Positions 50,762-60,916 of a stretch of DNA of 64,000 nucleotides are shown here, piece by piece. Origin of the DNA: Neobacillus sp. SuZ13 (GTDB lineage Bacteria > Bacillota > Bacilli > Bacillales > Cytobacillaceae); NCBI RefSeq assembly GCF_030123365.1, contig NZ_CP126107.1, positions 3,293,501 to 3,357,500 of the forward strand, in the 5' to 3' direction. The translations under genes and the position numbers were made by a program. Every line of letters begins with the position of its first letter. Within the stretch, counting starts at the first letter, position 1. The notes below the pieces were generated by a model. The model made no database searches, was not told the origin of the DNA, and was given only the letters and a program-made list of their open reading frames with translations.

Positions 50762-51538
50762 TTATAAAACTATTTCTTCTTTAAACATTTCAGGAAACCA
50801 CGATAGTTTTTCTGATAGTTTCACAACTTCTCCGATCACAATCATGGCTGGATTGGTGATTCGTTTCTCCGTTACTACTTCAACGATCGTCTCAAGTGTA
50901 CCAACAACTGATCGTTGAGTCCCTTTTGTCCCTTGTTCAATGACAGCGATGGGTGTAGTAGAATCCTTCCCAAAGGCTTGCAATTGGTTGCAAATAAATG
51001 GAAGATGCTTAACGCCCATATATATGGCCAATGTATCAACACCGTGGGCAAGATGATCCCAGCGAATGTTATTGGGTTGTCCGCTCAAACAATGACCTGT
51101 AACCATGGCGAAGGATTGGCTCATTCCTCGGTGAGTGACAGGTATTCCTGCATAGGCTGGAGCAGCAATTCCAGCTGTGATTCCTGGAACCACTTCAAAA
51201 TAGATCCCATTTTGCGATAATACTTCTGCTTCTTCACCACCACGTCCAAAAATAAACGGGTCGCCTCCTTTTAAACGAACAACCGTTTTGCCAGCCAGGG
51301 ATTTTTCGAGTAATATTTGATGGATGGAATCCTGGGAAACACAATGGTTCCCCGGCTCTTTTCCACAATAAATGAACTCAGTATCAGCTTTACAGTAATC
51401 TAGTAAGCTCGGATTAACGAGTCGATCATAAAGAATGACTTCAGCCCGCTCAAGGCATTTCATTGCTTTAACAGTAATTAACTCAGGATCGCCAGGCCCG
51501 GCTCCAACAATATAAACTTTCCCCTTTTTATCGGTCAT
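50762..51538 (-). CDS. nasF: Uroporphyrinogen-III C-methyltransferase for siroheme
   Basis: 258 residues, AAGGAGGTC upstream. SAM-dependent: VYIVGAGPGDPELITVKAMK, YCGKEPGNHCVSQ, VVRLKGGDPFIFGRGGEEAE, VVPGITAGIAAPAYAGIPVT, HRGMSQSFAMVTGH. Makes precorrin-2, the precursor of siroheme needed by NasD. Last gene of nasBCDEF. Confidence 0.95.
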   Translation of the reverse strand: MTDKKGKVYIVGAGPGDPELITVKAMKCLERAEVILYDRLVNPSLLDYCKADTEFIYCGKEPGNHCVSQDSIHQILLEKSLAGKTVVRLKGGDPFIFGRGGEEAEVLSQNGIYFEVVPGITAGIAAPAYAGIPVTHRGMSQSFAMVTGHCLSGQPNNIRWDHLAHGVDTLAIYMGVKHLPFICNQLQAFGKDSTTPIAVIEQGTKGTQRSVVGTLETIVEVVTEKRITNPAMIVIGEVVKLSEKLSWFPEMFKEEIVL

Positions 51539-51564
51539 ATGAACCTGACCTCCTTTTTTGAGAA

Positions 51565-51888
51565 CTAATCGATGAGGAGAAACACTTCATCCCCGACTAT
51601 TTTAGTTTGATAGGTTTTCACACAGCCAACATCTGGCTCCTGCACCTTCCCATTATCCAAACATATTTTCCAATCATGCATCGGACAGAATACAAATTCG
51701 CCGCTTACCAAGCCTTCGCTCAAAACCCCGCCTTTATGCGGACAGCGATTTTCTATGGCACGAATGGTTCCGTTTAATAATTTGAATACAGCCACCTCTT
51801 TATCTCCAACACATACAGTTTTACCTATTCGTTCTGGCAGGTCCCGAATAGAACCGATCGACACTACTTCTCCGTTTTTCTTTATCAT
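51565..51888 (-). CDS. nasE: Nitrite reductase small subunit
   Basis: 107 residues, AAAGGAGGAAATTG upstream. Rieske-type fold with ligands [11 protein letters not shown] and [11 protein letters not shown] (C-x-H and C-x2-H). Partner of NasD in reducing nitrite to ammonia. Confidence 0.92.
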   Translation of the reverse strand: MIKKNGEVVSIGSIRDLPERIGKTVCVGDKEVAVFKLLNGTIRAIENRCPHKGGVLSEGLVSGEFVFCPMHDWKICLDNGKVQEPDVGCVKTYQTKIVGDEVFLLID

Positions 51889-51918
51889 TGGACAATTTCC
51901 TCCTTTAGGTGGTAAGTT

Positions 51919-54333
51919 TTAAGACATTACTACACTCTCAAACAATTCTTTTCTTACTTTTTCATCCTCAGTTATAGTTTTCCAAGGATCCTTAATTACC
52001 GATAAGGCATCTTCCATCCGCTTATTTAATTCTTGACGTTTTGTTTTATCATCTAGAACGGATCGTACATGTGATAACCCCACGCGTTCAATCCAAGCTG
52101 AAGTACGTTCCAAATAATTGGCTGTTTCACGATAATATTGAAGGTACGCGCCAGTGATCTCCATGGCCTCTTCGGATGTTTTTACTTTATATAATAGGTC
52201 GCCGCCGCGTACATGGGTACCGCCATTTCCACCGACATACAGTTCCCAGCCGCCGTCAATTCCAATAAAACCAATATCTTTAAACCCAGACTCAGCGCAG
52301 CTTCTCGGACAAGCGGAAACAGCCATTTTCACCTTATGTGGTGTTTGTAGACCTTCAAATTTCTTTTCGAGGTAGATCCCAAGTCCCATGGAATCTTGGG
52401 TTCCAAAGCGGCAGAACTGTTCACCGACACATGTTTTGACTGTTCGCAATGATTTCCCGTAGGCAAACCCTGACGGCATATCCAAATCTGTCCATACTTT
52501 TGGCAAGTCTTCCTTTTTTACTCCCAACAAGTCAATTCTTTGTCCACCGGTTAGTTTTACTAGCGGGATATCGTATTTTTCTACCACGTCCGCAATTCGT
52601 CGTAAGTCTTGTGCGTTTGTGACACCGCCATACATTCGTGGTACAACCGAATAGGTGCCATCCTTTTGAATGTTTGCATGCATCCGTTCATTGACAAATC
52701 GGGATTCCTTTTCATCTTGATAATCAATTGGATGTACCATCCCCAAGTAGTAATTCAGAGCTGGTCGGCATTTTGAACAGCCTTCCTCAGAACTCCACCC
52801 TAGTACATTCATCACTTCTTTGATATGGGTTAATCCTTTTGTTTTTATCTCTTCTACCACTTCATCTCTAGATAATGAAGTACAGCTGCAAATCGCTTCT
52901 TTTTGTAAAGTGCCATCAAATTCGGATCCAAGCGTATGTTGCAGCACTTCCGCAACTAGAGGCTTACAGCCACCGCAAGATCGGGAAGCACTGGTACAAG
53001 CTTTGATTTCATCAACCGATGAACAACCTTGATTCTGGATTGCCTCGATAATGGCTCCTTTGGATACACCGTTACATCCGCAAATGATTTCCTCGTCACT
53101 CATGGATGCAACTAAACTGCTGCCAAAATCCTCATTTAACGGTTGTAAAAGTGATACCTTGGTGGTAGAGGAAACATCCGCTTCCTTTTGAATCATCGAA
53201 AAGAGGCGATTTCCGTCACTGCTATCACCGAACAACACGGCACCAACAATTTTATTGTCTTGGATCACAATCTTCTTATAAATCCTGTCATTTCCATCAA
53301 AAACCTTGATGGCTTCCTTTCCTTCGCCTTCCATAAAGTCTCCAGCTGAAAACACTTCTACCCCGGAGACCTTCAACTGTGTGGATAAAACAGACCCATG
53401 GTAACCATTGGTCTCCAACCCGCAAATATGTTTTGCTAATACTTTTCCTTGCTCAAATAAAGGGGCTACTAGACCGTATACTATTCCGTTGTGCTCTGCA
53501 CATTCTCCTACAGAATAAACATCAGGGATAGTCGTTTGCATAAAGTTGTTGACAACAATTCCTCGATTGACAGCTAACCCGCTTACTTTGGCTAATTCCG
53601 TATTTGGCTTGATGCCAACAGCCATGACAACTAAGTCTGCATCAAGCAACGTTCCATCACTAAACCTTAGACCTTCAACGCGTTCTTCTCCAAGAATTTC
53701 TTGTGTTTGCTTTTCTAATAAAAATTTCATACCCTGTTTTTCTAATTCTCTTTGCAGCAACTTCCCTGCTTGTGGGTCTAATTGGCGCTCCATTAAATAT
53801 GGGGCGAGATGAATGACCGAAACTTCCATTCCTAGATTTAGAAGACCTCTTGCTGCTTCGAGCCCAAGTAATCCTCCGCCAATCACGGCTGCCTTTTTAT
53901 ACTTTTTCGAAGTTTCAAGCATGACCTCTGTGTCCTTTATATCCCGAAAAGCTGTAACTCCTTTCTTTTCAGCACCTGGAATTGGAAGGATAAATGGAAG
54001 TGACCCTGAGGCGATTATCAATGCATCATACGGTTCCACTCTCCCTAAGTCTGTGATAATGACTTTCCGTTTCGAATCGACTTTGATCACTGTTTCACTT
54101 GTAAATAATTGAATGTTGTTCTCTTTGTACCAATCCCAGTCATTTAGCGTAATGTCATTTACATTTGTATCCCCTTGTAATACTTTTGAAAGTAGGATTC
54201 TATTGTAATTCGGATGCGGTTCACTTCCGAATATGGTAATCTCAAATGATTCCTTTGATAGTTTTATAATCTCCTCAATCGTTTTAACTCCAGCCATACC
54301 ATTTCCAACAAGAACCAACTTTTTCTTATCCAT
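51919..54333 (-). CDS. nasD: Nitrite reductase large subunit (NAD(P)H, siroheme)
   Basis: 804 residues, GGAGG upstream. N-terminal FAD/NAD part (VLVGNGMAGVKTIEEI, AAVIGGGLLGLEAARGLLNL), two BFD-like [2Fe-2S] segments (CGCNGVSKGAIIEAI, CTSASRSCGGCKP), then the siroheme half: TVKTCVGEQFCRFGTQDS and AVSACPRSCAESGFKDIG give the four cysteines for siroheme-[4Fe-4S]. Reduces nitrite to ammonium with six electrons. Confidence 0.95.
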   Translation of the reverse strand: MDKKKLVLVGNGMAGVKTIEEIIKLSKESFEITIFGSEPHPNYNRILLSKVLQGDTNVNDITLNDWDWYKENNIQLFTSETVIKVDSKRKVIITDLGRVEPYDALIIASGSLPFILPIPGAEKKGVTAFRDIKDTEVMLETSKKYKKAAVIGGGLLGLEAARGLLNLGMEVSVIHLAPYLMERQLDPQAGKLLQRELEKQGMKFLLEKQTQEILGEERVEGLRFSDGTLLDADLVVMAVGIKPNTELAKVSGLAVNRGIVVNNFMQTTIPDVYSVGECAEHNGIVYGLVAPLFEQGKVLAKHICGLETNGYHGSVLSTQLKVSGVEVFSAGDFMEGEGKEAIKVFDGNDRIYKKIVIQDNKIVGAVLFGDSSDGNRLFSMIQKEADVSSTTKVSLLQPLNEDFGSSLVASMSDEEIICGCNGVSKGAIIEAIQNQGCSSVDEIKACTSASRSCGGCKPLVAEVLQHTLGSEFDGTLQKEAICSCTSLSRDEVVEEIKTKGLTHIKEVMNVLGWSSEEGCSKCRPALNYYLGMVHPIDYQDEKESRFVNERMHANIQKDGTYSVVPRMYGGVTNAQDLRRIADVVEKYDIPLVKLTGGQRIDLLGVKKEDLPKVWTDLDMPSGFAYGKSLRTVKTCVGEQFCRFGTQDSMGLGIYLEKKFEGLQTPHKVKMAVSACPRSCAESGFKDIGFIGIDGGWELYVGGNGGTHVRGGDLLYKVKTSEEAMEITGAYLQYYRETANYLERTSAWIERVGLSHVRSVLDDKTKRQELNKRMEDALSVIKDPWKTITEDEKVRKELFESVVMS

Positions 54334-54359
54334 GTCAGCTTTCCTCCCGTTTGTAAGTT

Positions 54360-54417
54360 TCCTAAACTATATCACAGACCATTTAAAAACTAACTTATCG
54401 TGTAAGGTCTTCTAACA
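54360..54417 (-). promoter_or_regulatory. nasD promoter with TnrA-like box
   Basis: TnrA-like TGTAAGGTCTTCTAACA at 54401-54417 (two mismatches to TGTNANAWWWTMTNACA). Minus strand TTAGTT, 16 bases, TATAGT gives a start near 54360, about 49 bases from the box centre, the TnrA activation distance. Suggests an internal promoter before nasD. Confidence 0.65.
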
Positions 54418-54427
54418 TAAAAGTTTT

Positions 54428-56575
54428 TTAATTAAAGAAATCAACTATTGGGCTCACCTTAACAGCACTGACTTTAAATCCAGGCATTTTGCATTCTGGG
54501 TCCAATTCTTTCGAAACGAGGAGATTGATATTTTGCGAGTCTGCCCAGTGAAAAGGTACAAAAATGGTATCATGGCGTATCGTTTCAGACCATTTACTTC
54601 TAACCACAACACTTCCCCTACGTGATTCAATTTTCACCAATGATTGGTCTTGGATTTGAAATTTTGCTGCGGTTCCCGGGTGGATTTCCATAAATGGTTC
54701 TATGTTTCTTGCCGCTAACGCTGGACTTTTTCTGGTTTGCACTCCTGTTAAGTAATGTGACATGACTCTTCCAGTGGTTAAATAGAGCGGGAATTCATCA
54801 CATAATTGTTCTTTTGGAATCTCAGGAATGTTCGGAACAACCACCATCGCCGCCTTTCCATCCACGTGGGCAAAAGAGGTTTCAAATAGTCGTTTCGTCC
54901 CACTGTGGTCAGTTTCTGGGCATGGCCACAATATACCGCCTTCCTTCCGAAGACGTTCGTATGTGATTCCATAATAATCAGCAGTCCCACCACGGCTTGC
55001 CGTCCTTAGTTCAGAAAAAATTTCTTCAGCAGAAGAAAAGGAAAAATATTCCTCTTTTCCAAGCACACGGGCAAGTTCACAAATGATTTGCCAATCATGT
55101 TTCGCTTCCCCTGGACACGGGAAGCTTGCTTCCCGTAATGTTACCCGCCCCTCTAGATTCGTCATCGTTCCTTCATCTTCTAGATAGGAGGAGGCAGGGA
55201 GTATAACATCTGCTAAACTAGCAGTTTCTGAAATAAACAAATCAACTGCTACAAGGAAATTTAACTTTTTCATTGCCTCCTTGACGAAATGAGCATTCGG
55301 ATGGGAGACCGTGGGGTTGGAACACATGAGAAACAAACCTTTTATTTCCCCTTCATCGATTTTCTCCATCATTTCATAAGCCGAGACTCCTTTACGTGGT
55401 AAATCGTCCTGGTCAATCCCCCAAATACTGGCTACATAGTTTCGATGTTCTTCATTCTCAATCGAGCGATAGCCGGGAAGCTGGTCTGCTTTTTGGCCAT
55501 GTTCTCTCGCCCCCTGTCCATTTCCTTGTCCTGTGATCGCACCATAACCACAATTCGGCTTGCCGATTTTCCCTGTTGAAACCAGAATATTTAGGAAATT
55601 ACGGACAGTCATCGACCCATTCGTGTGTTGTTCCACTCCTCTCGCTGTAAAAATCATTCCGGTCTCTTCTTTGCCAAACCTAACTGCTGCCCTGCGAATA
55701 AGAGGAATTGGAACACCGGTAATCTTTTCTATTTCTTCTAAGCTGAAGGATAATACATACTCTTTTACATCTTTAAACCCGTTCACACGATCTTGAACAA
55801 ACTTTTCATCGACATAATTCTCTTCAACAATCACTTTCAATATCCCATTTGCTAATACAGCATCCGTTCCTGGTTTTGGTTTTAAATGCAAGTCTGCTAT
55901 TTTCGTTGTGGCTGTTTCCCGCGGATCGATTGCGATGATATAAGCTCCATTTTCTTTTGCTCTTTCAAAATAAGGCATAATGGTTGGCTGACATTCAGCA
56001 ATATTGGTTCCCGCCAAGATGATACAACGAGTAGATGAAATTTCTGCCAAGCTATTCGTGAAGCCTCTGTCCAATCCAAAGGTTTGGTTCGCAGCCGAAG
56101 CAGCCGCAGACATACAAAGACGGCCATTATAATCAATGTATTTTGTTTTTAATGCCACGCGGGCAAATTTCCCTAATAAATAGGCCTCTTCATTCGTGAT
56201 GGATGCACTACCGTATACTGCTAGGGCATTTTGACCAGATTCTGTTTGAATCTTCGTAAAGTTTTCTTTAATATGATTCAACGCTTCCTCCCATGAAACA
56301 CGGACGAATTCTCCGTTGACTTTTACCATTGGATATTTCAAACGCTCTTTATGAAAAGCATGTTGATGGGCATTCATGCCCTTTACACATAAGCGCCCTT
56401 CTGAAGTTGGATTGTCTTTCCCGATGGTTATATATTTTTTTCTAGTCACAATTGATTGTTCAACCAACTGCATTTTACATTGCATACTGCAGTAAGGACA
56501 TTGAGAGTCGTATCTTTTTTCTGATTTCACTTCTTGTTCCTTGGTACGAAAATACTTTAACAATGCTTCTGTCAA
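54428..56575 (-). CDS. nasC: Assimilatory nitrate reductase catalytic subunit
   Basis: 715 residues from TTG 56575 (AAAGGGTG 6 bases upstream; B. subtilis NasC also begins T-E). Mo-bis-MGD enzyme: [4Fe-4S] ligands QCPYCSMQCKM and GRLCVKGMNAH, YGSASITNEEAYLLGKFARV, GTNIAECQPTIMPYF, GQGNGQGAREHGQKADQLPG, LYLTTGRVMSHYLTGVQTRK. Reduces nitrate to nitrite with electrons from NasB. Confidence 0.95.
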   Translation of the reverse strand: MTEALLKYFRTKEQEVKSEKRYDSQCPYCSMQCKMQLVEQSIVTRKKYITIGKDNPTSEGRLCVKGMNAHQHAFHKERLKYPMVKVNGEFVRVSWEEALNHIKENFTKIQTESGQNALAVYGSASITNEEAYLLGKFARVALKTKYIDYNGRLCMSAAASAANQTFGLDRGFTNSLAEISSTRCIILAGTNIAECQPTIMPYFERAKENGAYIIAIDPRETATTKIADLHLKPKPGTDAVLANGILKVIVEENYVDEKFVQDRVNGFKDVKEYVLSFSLEEIEKITGVPIPLIRRAAVRFGKEETGMIFTARGVEQHTNGSMTVRNFLNILVSTGKIGKPNCGYGAITGQGNGQGAREHGQKADQLPGYRSIENEEHRNYVASIWGIDQDDLPRKGVSAYEMMEKIDEGEIKGLFLMCSNPTVSHPNAHFVKEAMKKLNFLVAVDLFISETASLADVILPASSYLEDEGTMTNLEGRVTLREASFPCPGEAKHDWQIICELARVLGKEEYFSFSSAEEIFSELRTASRGGTADYYGITYERLRKEGGILWPCPETDHSGTKRLFETSFAHVDGKAAMVVVPNIPEIPKEQLCDEFPLYLTTGRVMSHYLTGVQTRKSPALAARNIEPFMEIHPGTAAKFQIQDQSLVKIESRRGSVVVRSKWSETIRHDTIFVPFHWADSQNINLLVSKELDPECKMPGFKVSAVKVSPIVDFFN

Positions 56576-56605
56576 GATGATCACCCTTTTCTATTTTTGG
56601 CTCTG

Positions 56606-58990
56606 TTACACTCGCTTGTTGCTTTCCACTCCAAGCACTTGCTTTCCGTTAAACTTTTTGCGGAGCAAACGATCATTCTCTAACCGCAGCAATAATTGCT
56701 GGCGATGTTCTAGGTCAAACAGAATTTCACGCACATGGACTAGACCGACTCTTTCGATCCATTGCCCGGTGCGTTCGAGGAAATTGGCTGTTTCACGGTA
56801 ATATTGAATAAAAGCACAAATAATTTCGATCACATCCTGATTCTCGGATTCAAGGCACAGTAACTGTCCCGCACGGACATTTCGCCCGCTGCTGCCACCA
56901 ACGTAAATTTCCCATCCAATACCGGTTCCAATGACACCAATATCTTTCGTCGTTGAACCTGCGCCGTTATGCATACAAGCAGATACGCCCATTTTTACAC
57001 GATAGGGAGTTGTGAGAAATTCCAATCTTTTTTCAAGGCTGACAGCTAGTTCCATCGATGAATCTTTGTCACAACGGCAAATATGTTCACCGATACTCGT
57101 TTTCACATTTTGAACCATATTTCCATAAGTAGAACTGACTTCCATGTTCAAATCTGCCAACATAGCAGACAAATCTTTTTTCTTCACGCCCATCAAATGA
57201 ATTCTTTGTTCACTGGTGACAGCCATATTTGTAATGCCGTAACTCTCAGCAACCTCGGCAATTGCCCTCAATTGTCCTGCTGATGTTTTTCCGCCGTACA
57301 TCTGAGGGATGACCGTGTACGTTCCATCCTTTTGAATGATGGCAATCATTTGTTCGGATATAAATAGATTCTCTTGTTGGCTCTCATATTCCGGGTAAAT
57401 CATGCCTAAATAGTAGGCTATTGCAGGCCGACAGACAGAACACCCTTCCTTATTGCCCCAATCAAGGACCTTCATCACTTCTTCTACCGTAGTCAAGCCT
57501 TGCCATTGCATCTCATAAACCACCTCATCTTCCGTTAGTGATGTACAGGTGCACATTGATTTTTGTTCTATTACCTCATCAAATTCATCACTTTGAATGT
57601 AGTGGAGTAAATCAGCTACTAATGGTTTACAGCCCCCGCAAGCCCCTGAAGCCTTGGTACATTTCTTCACTTGTTCGACGGTCGTTAATCCGTTTTTTTG
57701 AACAGCTTCTATAATTGTCCCTTTAGCTACTCCATTACAATTGCAAATTATTTCATGATGTGCCATGGAAGCGACTGAATTGGCATCCCCATTTAATGCT
57801 TGAAAAAGAGTAACTTTCTCTATGTCTGACACATCTTTCTTTTTTAAGATCATTTCTAGTAATCTTGTACGATCGCTTGTGTTTCCGAATAATACGGCAC
57901 CTACCAACTTAGATTCTTCGAAAACCAACTTCTTATAAACACCATCTAACTCATCGTTAATTTCAATCGACTTCAATCTTTCCTCACAGTTAAACTGACC
58001 AACCGAAAACACATCCACTCCCGAAATTTTTAATTGCGTGGAAAGAACAGTTCCTTCATACCCCTTTAAATCGAAACCGCAAATCCGTTTTGCCAGCACC
58101 TTCCCTTGGTCATAAAGCGGCTTTACCAACCCATATACCTTTCCGCGGTGTTCCACACATTCACCGACAGCATAAATGTTGGGGATATTCGTTTCTAAAT
58201 AATCGTTGACAAGGATTCCCCGGTTGATCTCAATGCCACTACCCTTTGCTAACTGGATATTGGGCCTCACCCCAACCGCCATCACAACCAAATCAGCAGC
58301 AGTTTCTGTACCATCTTTAAAGGAAACTCTTTCAACACGCTTTCTTCCGCAAATCTTCTTTGTTTCTTTTTCAAAAAGAAAACGCAAACCTTGCTTTTCC
58401 AATTCTGATTGCAATAGTTTTGCGGCCGTTTCATCCAATTGTCTTTCCATTAAATGTCGGCCATTATGAACCACCGTTACATCCATACCTAGATTAAGCA
58501 GACCTTTGGCAGCCTCTAATCCTAAGACTCCTCCGCCAATAACGATAGCTTTTTTAAAACTTTTGGCCGTATCAATCATTCTCTGACAATCTTCAATGGT
58601 TCGAAACGTGATTACTCCATCTTTATCTGCACCGGGTACAGGGAGCAGAAATGGCACAGACCCTGTTGCGATGATAAGTCGGTCATAGGAGAGCTCTCGA
58701 CTCTTATTCGTTAGTAAGACTTGATTTTTGGAATCAATTTTTAAGACCGTTTCACCTGTGTACAGCTCGATGTTGTGTTCGTTATACCAATTCTGATCAT
58801 TGATAGTAATATCATTAAACGTAGTACTACCCTGCAAAACAGCTGATAATTGAATTCGATTATAGTTAAGGTGCGGTTCAGATCCGAAAATAGTAATGTC
58901 AAAAAGTTCAGGCGCTTCTCGTAAAATTTCCTCTATACATCGTACACCTGCCATTCCATTCCCTATCAATACCAGTTTTTGTTTTTTCAT
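56606..58990 (-). CDS. nasB: Assimilatory nitrate reductase electron-transfer subunit
   Basis: 794 residues, CGGAGG upstream. FAD/NAD domain (VLIGNGMAGVRCIEEI, AIVIGGGVLGLEAAKGLLNL), two BFD-type [2Fe-2S] segments (CNCNGVAKGTIIEA, KCTKASGACGGCKP; then MCTCTSLTED, GCSVCRPAI), and a siroheme-domain copy that has lost ligands: TSIGEHICRC and SACMHNGAGST lack the second cysteine of each pair seen in NasD. So it passes electrons from NADH to NasC and cannot itself bind siroheme normally. About 45 percent similar to NasD; an old duplication. Confidence 0.9.
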   Translation of the reverse strand: MKKQKLVLIGNGMAGVRCIEEILREAPELFDITIFGSEPHLNYNRIQLSAVLQGSTTFNDITINDQNWYNEHNIELYTGETVLKIDSKNQVLLTNKSRELSYDRLIIATGSVPFLLPVPGADKDGVITFRTIEDCQRMIDTAKSFKKAIVIGGGVLGLEAAKGLLNLGMDVTVVHNGRHLMERQLDETAAKLLQSELEKQGLRFLFEKETKKICGRKRVERVSFKDGTETAADLVVMAVGVRPNIQLAKGSGIEINRGILVNDYLETNIPNIYAVGECVEHRGKVYGLVKPLYDQGKVLAKRICGFDLKGYEGTVLSTQLKISGVDVFSVGQFNCEERLKSIEINDELDGVYKKLVFEESKLVGAVLFGNTSDRTRLLEMILKKKDVSDIEKVTLFQALNGDANSVASMAHHEIICNCNGVAKGTIIEAVQKNGLTTVEQVKKCTKASGACGGCKPLVADLLHYIQSDEFDEVIEQKSMCTCTSLTEDEVVYEMQWQGLTTVEEVMKVLDWGNKEGCSVCRPAIAYYLGMIYPEYESQQENLFISEQMIAIIQKDGTYTVIPQMYGGKTSAGQLRAIAEVAESYGITNMAVTSEQRIHLMGVKKKDLSAMLADLNMEVSSTYGNMVQNVKTSIGEHICRCDKDSSMELAVSLEKRLEFLTTPYRVKMGVSACMHNGAGSTTKDIGVIGTGIGWEIYVGGSSGRNVRAGQLLCLESENQDVIEIICAFIQYYRETANFLERTGQWIERVGLVHVREILFDLEHRQQLLLRLENDRLLRKKFNGKQVLGVESNKRV

Positions 58991-59038
58991 TCAAAATACC
59001 TCCGCTAGTTATCTATGTCGGTCACTGCAACCATAAAT

Positions 59039-59097
59039 ATCACCTATTATTCCATAAATCTTGTGAAAAGAAATTCATTGTGTAACATTTTCTAACA
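59039..59097 (-). promoter_or_regulatory. nasB promoter with perfect TnrA box
   Basis: TGTAACATTTTCTAACA at 59081-59097 fits TGTNANAWWWTMTNACA at every position. A -10 AATAAT at 59051-59046 gives a start near 59039, about 50 bases from the box centre. Confidence 0.8.
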
Positions 59098-59110
59098 CGG
59101 TAAGTTTGTG

Positions 59111-59168
59111 TGTCAGAAGACCTTACATAAAAGGAGACATCCCACTTCTCATTAGGATATTGTTTAAC
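59111..59168 (+). promoter_or_regulatory. nasA promoter with TnrA-like box
   Basis: TGTCAGAAGACCTTACA at 59111-59127 is nearly the reverse complement of the nasD box. GATATT at 59156-59161 may be the -10, giving a start about 49 bases from the centre. Confidence 0.6.
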
Positions 59169-59203
59169 AAAGCAAGAGAAACACATGTGAAGGGGGAAAA
59201 GGG

Positions 59204-59287
59204 ATGAAAAACAGTATCGGTTTATTTTCATTTGTGGTTTTACTAATCAAGGTCATGTTTTCAAAAGATAACTGTTTTGAATGGTAA
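59204..59287 (+). CDS. 27-residue leader membrane peptide before nasA
   Basis: ATG 59204 with AGGGGGAAAAGG upstream, stop TAA 59285. MKNSIGLFSFVVLLIKVMFS then KDNCFEW: one membrane helix. Strong ribosome site in the nasA leader. Could be a small subunit, a leader peptide, or chance. Confidence 0.45.
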   Translation: MKNSIGLFSFVVLLIKVMFSKDNCFEW

Positions 59288-59342
59288 AAAATGCTAGTTC
59301 GTTTTTGCAAAAAACTGTCTTCTAGGAAAGGGGAATAATAGT

Positions 59343-60548
59343 ATGAAGGTATCTGATTTAAAAAAAAGCGGTCATGCACCATCGTTAGCAGCTTCATTTT
59401 TATACTTTGATGTTAGTTTCATGATATGGGTTATTTTAGGGGCATTAGGGGTTTATATTACAAAGGATTTTGGACTAACCCCCTCGCAGAAGGGTTTTAT
59501 CGTTGCACTTCCAATCTTAAGTGGATCTTTTTTCCGGATCATCCTTGGTGTTTTAACTGATCGAATCGGTCCACGGAAAACGGCTATCAGCGGAATGCTC
59601 GTTACCATTATACCCCTAGTATGGGGGTGGTTATTTGGTCAAACTTTAACTGAACTGTATATGATCGGGATTCTTCTTGGGGTGGCAGGTGCGAGTTTTG
59701 CTGCAGCCATTCCGATGGCAAGCAGATGGTATCCGCCGCATTTACAAGGACTGGCAATGGGAATTGCTGGGGCTGGGAACAGCGGAACACTGTTTGCTAC
59801 CTTATTTGGACCGCGTCTTGCAGAACAACTGGGCTGGCATAATGTCTTGGGATTAGCACTTATTCCTTTATTGACCGTATTTATCCTGTATATCTTTTTG
59901 GCAAAGGATGCTCCTTCTCAACCAGCACCAAAACCAGTAATTGAATATTTAAAAGTATTCAAGCAAAAGGATACATGGTATTTTTGTTTGCTTTACAGTG
60001 TTACCTTCGGGGGATTTGTCGGTTTGTCCAGTTTCTTAAGCATCTTTTTCGTCGATCAATATGATTTATCAAAAGTAAGAGCAGGCGATTTTGTTACACT
60101 TTGTGTGGCAGCAGGAAGCTTTTTCCGTCCAGTTGGCGGTTTTATTGCTGACAAAATCGGTGGTGTCCGCCTTCTTACCTTTCTATTTATCGGAGTTGCA
60201 CTAAGTATGTTTGGAGTGAGTCAGCTTCCACCTTTAGCTGTTGTGACCACTTTATTGTTTATCGGAATGCTCTGCTTGGGAATGGGGAATGGAGCAGTTT
60301 TTCAATTGGTACCGCAGCGCTTCCAAGAGGAAATCGGAATGATAACTGGAATTGTAGGAGCGGCCGGGGGCGTAGGTGGATTTTTTGTCCCCAATATATT
60401 AGGAACACTTAAGGAAGTTACTGGTACGTATGGAACAGGCTTTATGGTTTATACGGGAATTGGGATAGCGGCATTGTTGGTGTTATTTTTGGCACAAGTA
60501 TCATGGCGAAGAACTTGGTCAAATAAGGAAGCTTCTTTGAAAAATTAA
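59343..60548 (+). CDS. nasA: Nitrate/nitrite MFS transporter
   Basis: 401 residues, the same length as B. subtilis NasA; AGGAAAGGGG upstream. NNP family: [40 protein letters not shown], nitrate signature [20 protein letters not shown] and [38 protein letters not shown], second signature [20 protein letters not shown]. Imports nitrate for NasC. Confidence 0.95.
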   Translation: MKVSDLKKSGHAPSLAASFLYFDVSFMIWVILGALGVYITKDFGLTPSQKGFIVALPILSGSFFRIILGVLTDRIGPRKTAISGMLVTIIPLVWGWLFGQTLTELYMIGILLGVAGASFAAAIPMASRWYPPHLQGLAMGIAGAGNSGTLFATLFGPRLAEQLGWHNVLGLALIPLLTVFILYIFLAKDAPSQPAPKPVIEYLKVFKQKDTWYFCLLYSVTFGGFVGLSSFLSIFFVDQYDLSKVRAGDFVTLCVAAGSFFRPVGGFIADKIGGVRLLTFLFIGVALSMFGVSQLPPLAVVTTLLFIGMLCLGMGNGAVFQLVPQRFQEEIGMITGIVGAAGGVGGFFVPNILGTLKEVTGTYGTGFMVYTGIGIAALLVLFLAQVSWRRTWSNKEASLKN

Positions 60549-60552
60549 CAAA

Positions 60553-60590
60553 AACGCATTTGCCTTTAATTATGGCAAATGCGTTTTTTT
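60553..60590 (+). terminator. nasA terminator
   Basis: AACGCATTTGCC TTTAATTAT GGCAAATGCGTT then TTTTT. Confidence 0.9.
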
Positions 60591-60638
60591 ATTTGAGTCT
60601 CTAGTTCTACTTATTCTTAAAAGCAAGAACTCTTTATT

Positions 60639-60770
60639 TTAAAACCACAGTCTTGCATGGTAGTCATATTCATAGATATCCACTTTTTCTTCCTCTTCTT
60701 TTTTAGGGTTACACTCTTCGCAAGGTTCTTCGGCCTGGTTATGTTTACACTGTTCAATTAAAAGTTCCAT
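60639..60770 (-). CDS. 43-residue cysteine-containing small protein
   Basis: ATG 60770 with AAAGGGGACATAACC upstream, stop TAA. ELLIEQCKHNQAEEPCEECN then PKKEEEEKVDIYEYDYHARL. The C...C-x2-C and His suggest a metal knot, with an acidic tail. No family recognised; clean translation signals. Confidence 0.6.
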   Translation of the reverse strand: MELLIEQCKHNQAEEPCEECNPKKEEEEKVDIYEYDYHARLWF

Positions 60771-60864
60771 GGTTATGTCCCCTTTCCTACTTCTTACTAT
60801 CTATTTTAATGGAAGCGTTTTCATTTGTCTTGTGGTTTTTATTGGTAAATTATTAATACATAGA

Positions 60865-60899
60865 ATAGTGCGTTTCGACTGATAGCGGAAACGCACTAT
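60865..60899. terminator. Hairpin after the hydrolase gene
   Basis: ATAGTGCGTTT ... AAACGCACTAT, 11-bp perfect stem without a clear T-run. Confidence 0.5.
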
Positions 60900-60916
60900 A
60901 ATGTATATCTTGAAGT

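Noticed and set aside
53546..54112. Plus-strand frames opposite nasD and other long genes
   Set aside because: Shadow frames of strongly conserved minus-strand genes.
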